NCBI GenBank assembly: GCA_030849065.1
Contig: JASAON010001493.1
Location: 1 to 40,232, forward strand
Origin: Jaenimonas drosophilae
Taxonomy: Eukaryota > Euglenozoa > Kinetoplastea > Trypanosomatida > Trypanosomatidae
Length of the DNA: 40,232 nucleotides
Reading direction: 5' to 3'
Shown: positions 1-8,361 of the stretch, piece by piece
How positions within the stretch are numbered: position 1 is the stretch's first letter
Layout of the letters: every line of letters starts with the position of its first letter
Made by a program: the position numbers and the translations under genes
Notes under the pieces: generated by a model
The model's database searches: none
What the model was told of the DNA's origin: nothing
Seen by the model: the letters and a program-made list of their open reading frames with translations, nothing else

Positions 1-22
1 GACCATCTCTCGACTCACGGAG

Positions 23-283
23 ATGCCCTACAAGCCACAACACACATACCTCATCCTGCTCGTTGCTGTGTCGGTGTTGGGCTTCGTTGGGCTGAGCATC
101 ATGGCCATCTTCACGGAGAGCCCCATCACCCACCTAGAGGCCAACCTTGGCTGGGCATTGGCGTGTGTTGCGTGTGCAGGACCAATCGTCTATATTAATA
201 TGATTGTGCACGTGTTTCGTGAGGTGGCGGGATTCCTGAAGATCAATATCCTCTCCATCAAGCCTCGTTCGGCGAAGGAGTAG
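23..283 (+). CDS. Small two-helix membrane protein (possibly 5'-truncated)
   Basis: An 86-residue frame with two hydrophobic segments, about residues 9-29 (LILLVAVSVLGF...) and 43-63 (WALACVACAGPIVYINMIVH), joined by a short loop, and a basic tail ending KPRSAKE. It therefore looks like a helical-hairpin integral membrane protein. The frame stays open from base 2 of the window up to the ATG, so the true start may lie upstream and this may be the end of a longer protein. Size and topology resemble small assembly factors such as VMA21, but no diagnostic motif is visible and the function is unknown. It ends with TAG, followed by a pyrimidine-rich stretch. Confidence 0.55.
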   Translation: MPYKPQHTYLILLVAVSVLGFVGLSIMAIFTESPITHLEANLGWALACVACAGPIVYINMIVHVFREVAGFLKINILSIKPRSAKE

Positions 284-407
284 CTGACCATACGAGTGAA
301 GCAGAAGTGTTGCACGCCACAACACAGCGGTGTTGGGCTACCAACTCACCTTCTCTTCCCCTCCCCCTCCCTCACACAAACACACACACACACAGAGACA
401 TACATCA

Positions 408-542
408 ATGATTCAGCCCACTCTCGGTTCTGAAAGAGGCTGTACGCATGCCCCCCCCGGCCCCCCACCACCCCCCAAAATTCTTCTATTCTGTCGCATC
501 TGCGCAATTTGGTGGCTACTCAAGCAACTCGTGATGCGTTGA
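408..542 (+). CDS. Candidate 44-residue small ORF
   Basis: The ATG is the first after a pyrimidine tract (342-372) and its first AG (394-395), the same layout seen at the clear genes here. The product has a poly-proline stretch (APPGPPPPPK) followed by a hydrophobic segment, ILLFCRICAIWWLLKQLV, which could be one membrane helix. Nothing else supports coding. It could equally be 3' UTR of the upstream gene or intergenic sequence, and the C-rich run makes chance likely. Confidence 0.2.
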   Translation: MIQPTLGSERGCTHAPPGPPPPPKILLFCRICAIWWLLKQLVMR

Positions 543-572
543 TGAACCTCGTTCCTCCACATGACCTCACTC

Positions 573-632
573 ACTTGTCTCCCCTTCTTTTGTTCTTTTG
601 TTCTGTTTTTTTTTTCGTTCACCTATACACAG
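573..632 (+). promoter_or_regulatory. Predicted trans-splice acceptor for the 1,944-residue gene
   Basis: A T-rich pyrimidine tract (TTCTTTTGTTCTTTTGTTC then nine or more T) is followed by TATACACAG, with AG at 631-632. The first ATG downstream is 685, giving a 52-nt 5' UTR after the leader. This places the start inside the longer open frame, which begins by translating the pyrimidine tract itself. Confidence 0.6.
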
Positions 633-684
633 AATAGATACCGCACGTGTGCTAGAGATTAGATTCCCTGGCCCAAGGTTGGGG

Positions 685-3600
685 ATGGACGCTGCGAAGT
701 CCTCGACGGCAGTGATGCCGCGCCATCCAAAGAAGGCCAACCCCATCACCAATGCTGCACCGGAGAGCATCATGGCCGCACTCGTGGGAGCCACGTCAGA
801 AGGCCCCATTGTGGGGCCTCCATCTGCGGAAGAGCACTCGACCAACACAACACACGAGACAGATCCAATTGTTGCTGCGTTGCAACAGCTTGTTCTGCCG
901 TCTGGAGGTGCCAACTCACTCCCACTCTTCACGAGCCTCCCAAGCGGATACCTACAGCCAAGCTCACCAGCCACTGCCAGTGCTGCTGCTGGAAAGGCAG
1001 ACGATGAAGGAGCAAGTGCGGATGGCGATAACTGCATCTTTGCGGAGCCCATATCAGTCCGCCTACGACCTCGTGTTCGTGAGCTGAATCTCCTCCTTGC
1101 ACTTCTTCAACGCCCTCGCGAAGCGTTCATGTGGGCGAGGCCGTACCGCACTCTGATGTTGGCCTGCCAGAACGAAGGATTCCCAAAGATGATGCTGGAG
1201 GACCTCGCCACCTGCTGGGCCGCTGGATGGGGGAGCTCCACCTCCTCCGCGGCACTGAGCGCCGAGGAAGATGATCTGCACCCACGCAGCCGCTTCATGT
1301 CGTTGTGCAGTGAGTGCTTGTTCTTGTACCACCAACATCTTCGTGCGAGTGCCAACTCAGACACCTCATCCCAACGGGAGGCCTCTTTTTCCCCGGAGCA
1401 TCTTGCCCAGTGCCTCAGCCTGGCGAGCCAACTCACCACCACCACCACCACCTCCGCGGCTCACAGTGGAGGCGATGTGGTGGCCTCTGAACTCCAGCGA
1501 TGTGCGCTGCTTCTTTGCAGCATCGTCGTGCAAGACCTCCACGCCGTCCCGCTGAGCGCGTTGGAGGCGGCGGAGGAGCGTCTGTGCCAGATGAGCTCCA
1601 CCACCTCCGTTGATGGCATCGTGAAGCCTCCGCTCACCCAACTCCCCATCATCCTCTCCATCCTCTCACACAGCCACGATGAGGGCTGGACCCGACGGGC
1701 CTGTGCTACCCTGACACACACCACCATTGCGAGCTACGACGTCTCGGTGTTGCTGCGTCGTGATGGCGGTGATGCCCCACTTCACCCACTCATCAAGGAG
1801 ATCTTCGGCACCGCCTTCTACGCACTCTGGGCCTCCCTGCACACGTGTGTGTGGAGGTCGTGTACCGATGCCAGTCTGATGAGCGTCGCACACAACTTTT
1901 GCATGTATGCCTACACCTGGCCCAGCACACCCGCGGCTGTGGTCGGGATGGTGGAGCTCGTGCAGGAGAGGCTGATGGAGCTCACACAGGCCGCACGTGA
2001 TGTGCAGCACATGAGCATCGAGGATGAAGATGGTCGGCGGCTGACCACTGCGCAGACGTCGAGCTCGGTGCATGTGCAGGGGTTGCTGGAGTCGGCGGTG
2101 GCGGGCTCAGGTGGAGATGCCTCTGCCCTCGCGGCCTACAAGCACGAGCAAATGAGCGGTGGTGGTGCGCCATCATCCCAACCGTCCAGCCGTGGTGGCG
2201 TGGATGCACGTGCGGCTGCACGGCGCTACTTATCCATGTACGGCTTCTGCCTCGCTGCACTGGCCTACACCTGCTCATCGCTGGAGGAGCTCTTCCCCTT
2301 GTTTGCGGGTCCACCCACCGCCACCTCCACGACTTCCACGACATCCTCCGCGATGGATGGAGAGGTGGTTGATGTACGGGATGATGGTTATGCACGTTGG
2401 CTGCCAATGCCGGTGCGCTGGATTCACGTGCAGAGCAACAAGACCCATTGCATCAATCTTGTGGCGCAGTTCCTCGACTACCTCTGCTTCCTCGCCCCAT
2501 CCCCGCAGCTCAACCGTCCATCCGGCATGGCGGTGGGTGAAGAAGAGGAAGCCGCAACAACAACAACAACAACGGAAGCAAAGAACGCTACTCAGTCTCA
2601 CTTCTTCAACGCCTCACTCGCGGTGCTCCACGCCTTGTGCACCAACTACCCGCAAGACCTCAGCCGACTACGTGAGTTGAGTGGGCAGAATGTGCTCGAT
2701 CTCATCGTGAGCCTCACCCTGGCCTACCTCAACGTCTCGGGCCCAACACCTTTTGCCCAGGCCATCCTCTTCTCCCTGACGGAGCGCTTCTACACCGCCT
2801 TCCCTCCCGCACTTCTTCAGCTTCGTGTGCTGCCAGCAGACGCCACCAACCACCTCTACGCCAGTGAGGAGGAGATGGGCAACGCCATTATGCAGCTCGC
2901 CATCTTTCGCTCGATGCACGAACGTCAGCGGCAGCTCTCCGACGGCACCTTCTTCTCTCTCTCGCGCTTCCTCACCGTGTTGGCGGAGGTGGAGGCGGGG
3001 GTCATCACGACAACCACCAACGGCGGCATCTTTTTTGTGCGCCTACTCAGCCACCTCCTGGAGAGCATGGAGATGCAAGGAACAACAGTTTCTGGCCTCT
3101 TGATGGACCTCCCCGAGCCACAGCGGGTGCGTGAGGTTGTGGCACGCCTCTTTGAAGGCGTGGCCTGCTTGTGGAGGCAGCATGAGGCTGGGTACGCCTA
3201 CCTCTACAACAGCTCCACCACCACCTTGTTGGCCTTCACGATACGCATCATCACCGACATGGCCCACCTCACTCGGCGCTACGACATGTGCGCCACATGC
3301 CTCATCCCGGCATGCGGAGGTGGCGGCGACTTCTTCTTCAGCGCCATCTTTGTGTTGTTGCACATCGCCTACGCCCCAGACACCTCACTCATGCTCGCCA
3401 CCGCTGTGTCGGAGCTCCTCTGCAGCACCATCACCCACAGCGCCCCACAAGGCATCTTTGCGACCCTCCGCCCACACACAACGAAGCGCTATCGTGTGCG
3501 GCTCTCGAACCTGATGCACGCCTCGCTCACTCGTGGCATCGGCAGTATATCCAACCGACTTCGTCTGCTCATTATGTTGGAGCTCACCCGTGTGGAGCCT

Positions 3601-6519
3601 GTGGTGATGCAGTACTTCATCACCTTGGATGGCCACCCAAGTACAAGTGAGGCGATGCAGGTGGAGGACCTCCGCATGACTAAGGTTCTAACCTCGATTG
3701 TTGTGCGTGAGGAGAGCTCCATGGTGGAGAAGGCGCTCGCGCTGGATCTGCTGCGTTGGATGGGCATGAGCGCCGCTGTGAAGCCGAATCGCGCGATCGG
3801 ATTGCTGCAAAGGCAGGATGGTGCGCAGGATGAGGAGGTGTTGGCGAGCGGCCACGACCTCGCCCTCACCGCTGCCGTGGTGCAGTACGCGAACGCACGG
3901 ATGCAGGAGCAGGCGAGCAAGGCGCTACGTACTGCCGATGGCAGTGGTGGCGCTTCGCGCGAGCCCATGACGGCGGTGATGAAGAAGATTGTGGCAAGTC
4001 AGGGCGATTCCATTGACCTCTGCATCCGACGTGGCACTGAGTGCCTTGTGGCCGCCACCCGCCGTTGCCGCGACGCTGGCCGTGCGATGATGTTCGAGGA
4101 TCTCACCCAGGACCGCACCGGGCCGATTCAGCACGCCGTGTATAGCGAGGCGGCGTGCCAGCGTTGGCAGCCACGTGGAGCACCAGCATGTGCCACTTGG
4201 ACCCAGCGATGTGCGCGTGGTACCTCCTTCGCGGAGTGGCAGCGAGAGGTGGAGCACCTCGCCGATGCTGAGGACTGCACCGGGATGAGCAGCACAATTC
4301 GCTCCATGATGCCAAGTGGTGGCACAGGACCAACAACAGCCACAACAGCAACAACAGCAGCAGCAGGCGGCGCTGCGGGTGCATCTGCCATCGTAGCCTC
4401 CAACTCCACATCCTCACCCGCCGTCGCTGCCGCAGCACGATTACGTACAGAGCTGCTGCCCGATGCGAGTGCCACACAGCACCGCTTCCGTCGCGCCTTT
4501 CAGCTGTTGCTGGGTGATGAGTACTGCTTCCTTGGCACAGACAACGATGTGGCCTACAACTACGCAGTTTCTCAGCTGGAGATGATGGGCGAGCTATGTG
4601 CGGCGCTCGAGAATCTCACGTGGATGGTGGCGGCTCAGGGCACCGACCTCGTGCCGATGGTCCTCCATCGCACTGGTGAGCTGCTCGCCGCCGCCATTCG
4701 GTGTGGTGGTCTCGTGGATTGCTACACCGCACCCATGATTCAGCCCATGGTGGGCTCCATGGTGATGCGGGCGCTGAACCTGGCGAGCGCCGCGGCCTCG
4801 CTCCTCGACGTTGCGCGAGTGCCCGGGGCGGAGGAGATGGAGGATCGTGTTGGCATCAATCACATCATGGCAGAGTTGCTGGGCTGGATGAGCCGCCACG
4901 GCAGCTTGCGTGTTGTCTCTCATGGCATCTCCACCTTGGCCAAGGTGATGCACTCACCACAGAAGCCCGAGGACGCCATCACTCTCACCAACGCCTTTGA
5001 GCTGCTGATGCGCACTTTGGGCCACCATGCCACCTCGATGGAGCTCAACGAGATGAATGTGGTGGTGGAGTCGTGCGCGCGGCTCGTTGCGCGGTGGGGA
5101 GAGTACTGCCCACTGCACGTCTTCGCCAGCATCACCTCCACCTTGGTGCATCGGGCCCTCTTTCTTGCCTCGCAGCACATTGTGGCACACGCCCCCTCCA
5201 CTGATGATCCCGCCACGTTGCACTTCATTCGCATCATTCACTGCCTTCGCAGCATGATGATCTATCGCGGGGCGGAGGTGCGCATGACTTGCCTGTTGCC
5301 ACAGGAGGATGTGCTGCGTTTGGTGCGTGGCTTCGGTGCATCGCGTAGCTCAACCATCGCCCCAACCTCTCCAGGCGCCGACTACACGCGTCAGGCGTGG
5401 CATGTGTGTTGGTGTGCCGTGTTGGAGCTGCTGCGCGTGCTGCTCATCACCTCAGGCACCAGTGATGCGTCAATGACTGCCACAGGATGGATGGGCCCGT
5501 TGCACGCCACTCTCAGCACCACCCCGCGATTCCTCCTCGCCCTCGGCGGCTTTGGCGAGCTCCCCGAGAAGGAGCGGCGCTTCTTCATTTGGGATGTGAA
5601 GGAGATGAAGCGGTGCACCGAGGTGGCGGCGCTCATTGCGATGCAAGCCAGCCTCCCCTCACGCCTCCTTGTTTGTGTGCAGCAGTGCTTCTGCATGGCC
5701 TCAACGTACCCGATTCGCCGCTTGTGCCTCTGCACGACGAGCTCACCGCCCGTCGCCGCGGAGGAGGTGCAGGTGATGAAGGCAGCCTTTGTACGTCTTG
5801 TACGCAGCCAACTCACCATCTTGATGAAGCAGCCCATCTTCATCTTGGCCCCGGTGGGGTCGTTGGTGCTGCGACCGGCACTTGCCTTTCCACGTGAGGG
5901 AGCGGCGCTCACGACGCCCACCTCCATCGATGACGTACTCCGATCTGATTCCTACGGATTTGATGTGTTGCAAAAGTACATCACACAAGAGCTGCGCGTG
6001 ATTCGCAGCCTCTCACGTGGAGAGGGTAAGACGGGTGGTGAGGGAGGTACTCCTGCTTCCACGACTGCTCCTCCTGCTGCTGCCGTGACACCTGCCACAA
6101 CGAGTGCCACCGCCTCCACGACGAGGGAGTGCAGCCAATCACGTCCGAGCGGAAACCTGGCAGAGACCGACACCATCACGACTGAAAGCGCGGCAGAGGT
6201 GGGCGGAGATGGCCATCAGGGGCCGTTGTCTGCGGCCCAATACCGCGCGCTGCATGCGGAGAACACGCAGCTCGCGCTGAGCCTCTTCATGAGTGGGGCG
6301 CATGAGGTCTGGAGGCTGGAGAATGCGGCCTCTGCCACAACCGGCCTGGCACTCACCCCAGCCTTCTTTGCGGAGGTGCGGAACACCTGCGATCGTCTTC
6401 AGAACACGCTTTCCAGCCTACGGGACGACGTGAAGAAGATGGGCTCACCCAACCTCATCCGCGTGGTGGAGTCCATGCGGCACCAGCTTCAGAGTGCCGT
6501 GTCCAGCTTGCAGTACTAG
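685..6519 (+). CDS. Large alpha-helical protein, candidate Nup205/Nup192-type scaffold nucleoporin
   Basis: A 1,944-residue protein, almost entirely predicted helix, interrupted by Ser/Thr/Ala/Gly-rich linkers (for example TTTTTTSAAHSGG, TATTATTAAAGGAAG and the stretch around residues 1800-1850). There is no signal peptide and no catalytic motif. Length and all-helical composition fit the Nup188/Nup192/Nup205 alpha-solenoids of the inner ring of the nuclear pore. The C-terminal tail (LSLFMSGAHEVW..., TGLALTPAFFAEV..., a last long helix) follows the pattern of the Nup205 C-terminus. That comparison is from memory and is the only specific support. Another large HEAT/ARM-type scaffold is possible. 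The start at 685 is the first ATG after the acceptor at 631-632; the frame is open further upstream only through a poly-T tract. Confidence 0.45.
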   Translation: MDAAKSSTAVMPRHPKKANPITNAAPESIMAALVGATSEGPIVGPPSAEEHSTNTTHETDPIVAALQQLVLPSGGANSLPLFTSLPSGYLQPSSPATASAAAGKADDEGASADGDNCIFAEPISVRLRPRVRELNLLLALLQRPREAFMWARPYRTLMLACQNEGFPKMMLEDLATCWAAGWGSSTSSAALSAEEDDLHPRSRFMSLCSECLFLYHQHLRASANSDTSSQREASFSPEHLAQCLSLASQLTTTTTTSAAHSGGDVVASELQRCALLLCSIVVQDLHAVPLSALEAAEERLCQMSSTTSVDGIVKPPLTQLPIILSILSHSHDEGWTRRACATLTHTTIASYDVSVLLRRDGGDAPLHPLIKEIFGTAFYALWASLHTCVWRSCTDASLMSVAHNFCMYAYTWPSTPAAVVGMVELVQERLMELTQAARDVQHMSIEDEDGRRLTTAQTSSSVHVQGLLESAVAGSGGDASALAAYKHEQMSGGGAPSSQPSSRGGVDARAAARRYLSMYGFCLAALAYTCSSLEELFPLFAGPPTATSTTSTTSSAMDGEVVDVRDDGYARWLPMPVRWIHVQSNKTHCINLVAQFLDYLCFLAPSPQLNRPSGMAVGEEEEAATTTTTTEAKNATQSHFFNASLAVLHALCTNYPQDLSRLRELSGQNVLDLIVSLTLAYLNVSGPTPFAQAILFSLTERFYTAFPPALLQLRVLPADATNHLYASEEEMGNAIMQLAIFRSMHERQRQLSDGTFFSLSRFLTVLAEVEAGVITTTTNGGIFFVRLLSHLLESMEMQGTTVSGLLMDLPEPQRVREVVARLFEGVACLWRQHEAGYAYLYNSSTTTLLAFTIRIITDMAHLTRRYDMCATCLIPACGGGGDFFFSAIFVLLHIAYAPDTSLMLATAVSELLCSTITHSAPQGIFATLRPHTTKRYRVRLSNLMHASLTRGIGSISNRLRLLIMLELTRVEPVVMQYFITLDGHPSTSEAMQVEDLRMTKVLTSIVVREESSMVEKALALDLLRWMGMSAAVKPNRAIGLLQRQDGAQDEEVLASGHDLALTAAVVQYANARMQEQASKALRTADGSGGASREPMTAVMKKIVASQGDSIDLCIRRGTECLVAATRRCRDAGRAMMFEDLTQDRTGPIQHAVYSEAACQRWQPRGAPACATWTQRCARGTSFAEWQREVEHLADAEDCTGMSSTIRSMMPSGGTGPTTATTATTAAAGGAAGASAIVASNSTSSPAVAAAARLRTELLPDASATQHRFRRAFQLLLGDEYCFLGTDNDVAYNYAVSQLEMMGELCAALENLTWMVAAQGTDLVPMVLHRTGELLAAAIRCGGLVDCYTAPMIQPMVGSMVMRALNLASAAASLLDVARVPGAEEMEDRVGINHIMAELLGWMSRHGSLRVVSHGISTLAKVMHSPQKPEDAITLTNAFELLMRTLGHHATSMELNEMNVVVESCARLVARWGEYCPLHVFASITSTLVHRALFLASQHIVAHAPSTDDPATLHFIRIIHCLRSMMIYRGAEVRMTCLLPQEDVLRLVRGFGASRSSTIAPTSPGADYTRQAWHVCWCAVLELLRVLLITSGTSDASMTATGWMGPLHATLSTTPRFLLALGGFGELPEKERRFFIWDVKEMKRCTEVAALIAMQASLPSRLLVCVQQCFCMASTYPIRRLCLCTTSSPPVAAEEVQVMKAAFVRLVRSQLTILMKQPIFILAPVGSLVLRPALAFPREGAALTTPTSIDDVLRSDSYGFDVLQKYITQELRVIRSLSRGEGKTGGEGGTPASTTAPPAAAVTPATTSATASTTRECSQSRPSGNLAETDTITTESAAEVGGDGHQGPLSAAQYRALHAENTQLALSLFMSGAHEVWRLENAASATTGLALTPAFFAEVRNTCDRLQNTLSSLRDDVKKMGSPNLIRVVESMRHQLQSAVSSLQY

Positions 6520-6757
6520 AGAGCACACATTTCGTCTCTCATGTTGTGTGTGTGTGTGTTTGTGTGTGGCACACATCAACGTGGTTGCGTCATGTGCCGA
6601 CGCGTGTGTGTGGGACCACTACCATAATCAGCAATGCATCAGTTCTAAGCCTGAGATTCTGCCTGCGGCCTCCATTTGTAGTGTAGGCGAAAGTGTTTCT
6701 GATGATGTTATCATCATCATCGCGTACGCCTAAGTCATGCAACAACCATACGTACCT

Positions 6758-6943
6758 TCTCTTCTTCATCTTATCTTGTGTAGTGCAGCAAGAAAGCGAT
6801 TCGTCCGTGGGCTGCGGCGCGCGGGTACGTTCATCGTCGTACACAAAAGGGTGGGGCCATCCTCCCACAACTTCATTCTCACTTCCATATACCCTCCCCT
6901 TCCCACCCTTCGTGTGTGTGTGTGTGTGTGTGTGTGTGCGTAG
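6758..6943 (+). promoter_or_regulatory. Predicted 5' processing region of the RagC/D gene, with (GT)n run
   Basis: Two pyrimidine tracts precede the gene: 6758-6783, followed by AG at about 6784, and 6859-6910. The second runs into a (GT)n microsatellite at 6912-6938. The first AG after that repeat is 6942-6943, only three bases before the start codon. No ATG lies between either candidate acceptor and 6947, so both give the same protein with a 5' UTR of about 3 or about 160 nt. Confidence 0.45.
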
Positions 6944-6946
6944 CTC

Positions 6947-8020
6947 ATGTCCGCCGATGTCCTGGCCTTACCCAAGGTGCTCCTCATGGGCCTTCGCAAG
7001 TCCGGAAAGAGTAGCATTCAAAAAGTTGTGTTTGAGGGCATGCAGCCACACGACTCCGTCAACCTCCCGACGACGGTGCAGCCCGACAAGACGACGGTAC
7101 ACTCCAACGACTTTGTGAATTTTGAGGTGTGGGACTTCCCGGGCCAGAATGACCCCTTCGACCGCCACGGACACTTCCAGGGAAGCATGCTCTTTGAGAA
7201 CTGTGGCGCCATCGTGTACGTCCTTGACTGCCGTGAGCTCATTGAAGATGCACGTGCACGACTGCTCGACACGATTTGTGCCGCCTACTGCCACAACCCG
7301 GAGTTGTGCGTTGAGGTGTTTATTCATAAAGTGGATGCGCTGAGTGAGGATCATCAGTCTGACCTCCTCAGCAGCCTTCAGCGCAGGGTCGTGGAGGAGT
7401 GCAAGCAGCGGCTGGACGTCACCACCCCACTCGCCCTCCACTTCAATCTCACCTCCATCTACGACTACTCCGTCTTCCAGGCCTTCTCCGTGGTGGTGCA
7501 GAAGCTCATTCGGCACAAGATTAACTACATCACGGAATTGTTGCAGATGCTCAACACCAACAGCAACCTGGAGCTATCGTACCTCTTTCTGAGCCGCTCC
7601 AAGATATTCCTTGCCGTTGATCTTCGCAATCGCCTGAACACCCGCACCTATGACCTGTGCAGTGATGCGATTGAGGTGGTGGTGAAGATGAATCGCATCT
7701 ACGCCACACGCCAGATGAGTGTTCCCGCCTCAACACCGAAGGAATCCTTTGATGAGCTCATTGGGAAGGCTTCTCTGGACCGGGCGGTGGAAGGTGGCCG
7801 GACGCCCCTGGGAGAAGGCACGAGTGCCGTTATTCAGCTCAGCGATGAGAACTGCATCTACGTGCGTGAGCTCCCCAGCTCTCTGACGGTGGTGGCGATG
7901 ATGAAGCAGGAGAATCTCGAGAGTAAAGTCTTGATTGATCGCAACGTGGACACGTTTTACCGCGCAGTGTTTCAGGTCTTCAGTAGTGCCACACAGAGCG
8001 GGAGTGGGGCCCAAAAGTAG
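6947..8020 (+). CDS. RRAGC: RagC/RagD-type GTPase
   Basis: A 357-residue small GTPase of the Rag family, which works as an obligate RagA/B-RagC/D heterodimer at the lysosome or vacuole to signal amino acids to TORC1. The N-terminal G domain shows G1 GLRKSGKS (residues 15-22), the RagC-typical SSIQKVVF just after it, G3 WDFPGQ (62-67) and G4 HKVD (127-130). These match the RagC/D rather than the RagA/B subfamily. The segment TSIYDYSVFQAFSVVVQKLI leads into the C-terminal roadblock-type dimerisation half (about 185-350). Length is close to that of other RagC proteins. No partner RagA/B is in the window. The start is the first ATG after either candidate splice acceptor. Confidence 0.93.
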   Translation: MSADVLALPKVLLMGLRKSGKSSIQKVVFEGMQPHDSVNLPTTVQPDKTTVHSNDFVNFEVWDFPGQNDPFDRHGHFQGSMLFENCGAIVYVLDCRELIEDARARLLDTICAAYCHNPELCVEVFIHKVDALSEDHQSDLLSSLQRRVVEECKQRLDVTTPLALHFNLTSIYDYSVFQAFSVVVQKLIRHKINYITELLQMLNTNSNLELSYLFLSRSKIFLAVDLRNRLNTRTYDLCSDAIEVVVKMNRIYATRQMSVPASTPKESFDELIGKASLDRAVEGGRTPLGEGTSAVIQLSDENCIYVRELPSSLTVVAMMKQENLESKVLIDRNVDTFYRAVFQVFSSATQSGSGAQK

Positions 8021-8021
8021 C

Positions 8022-8090
8022 ACGACACACACACACATACACACCTCTTCCAATGGGAGAGATGTTGTGTGTGTGTGTGTGCGTGTGGGT
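8022..8090 (+). repeat. CA/TG inverted repeat in the RagC/D 3' UTR
   Basis: Immediately after the stop, a (CA)n arm (about 8025-8045) and CTCTTCC face GGGAGAG and a (TG)n arm (about 8064-8088). Together they can fold into one long hairpin: CTCTTCC pairs with GGGAGAG around an AAT loop, and the CA and TG arms pair outside it. It may affect 3' processing or stability, or may simply be two microsatellites facing each other. Confidence 0.55.
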
Positions 8091-8190
8091 GTTGGTGGGA
8101 ATGAACGACTCCAGCGCCCCCCCAAAAACAATCAAAAAATGCCAACGACATGGATCACAGACATGCATCATGATCATTTGAACCTTGGTG

Positions 8191-8229
8191 CACCTCTTCT
8201 TCTTCCTTCCTTTCTTGTTATCCGTGTAG
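8191..8229 (+). promoter_or_regulatory. Predicted trans-splice acceptor for the 705-residue gene
   Basis: A strong pyrimidine tract (CCTCTTCTTCTTCCTTCC, then TTTCTTGTTAT) ends at GTGTAG, AG at 8228-8229. The first ATG downstream is 8362. This supports choosing 8362 over the upstream non-ATG frame extension. Confidence 0.55.
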
Positions 8230-8361
8230 TAGTTCCTTGAAGTGTGGGGCAGAACATATCTCCGTCCCTCTCTCTCATCCAACCAACCAACACCCAAGAG
8301 AAGCATCCTATCTCTCTCACACATACTCTTTACACACACGCAAAAAGACACACACGACAGG

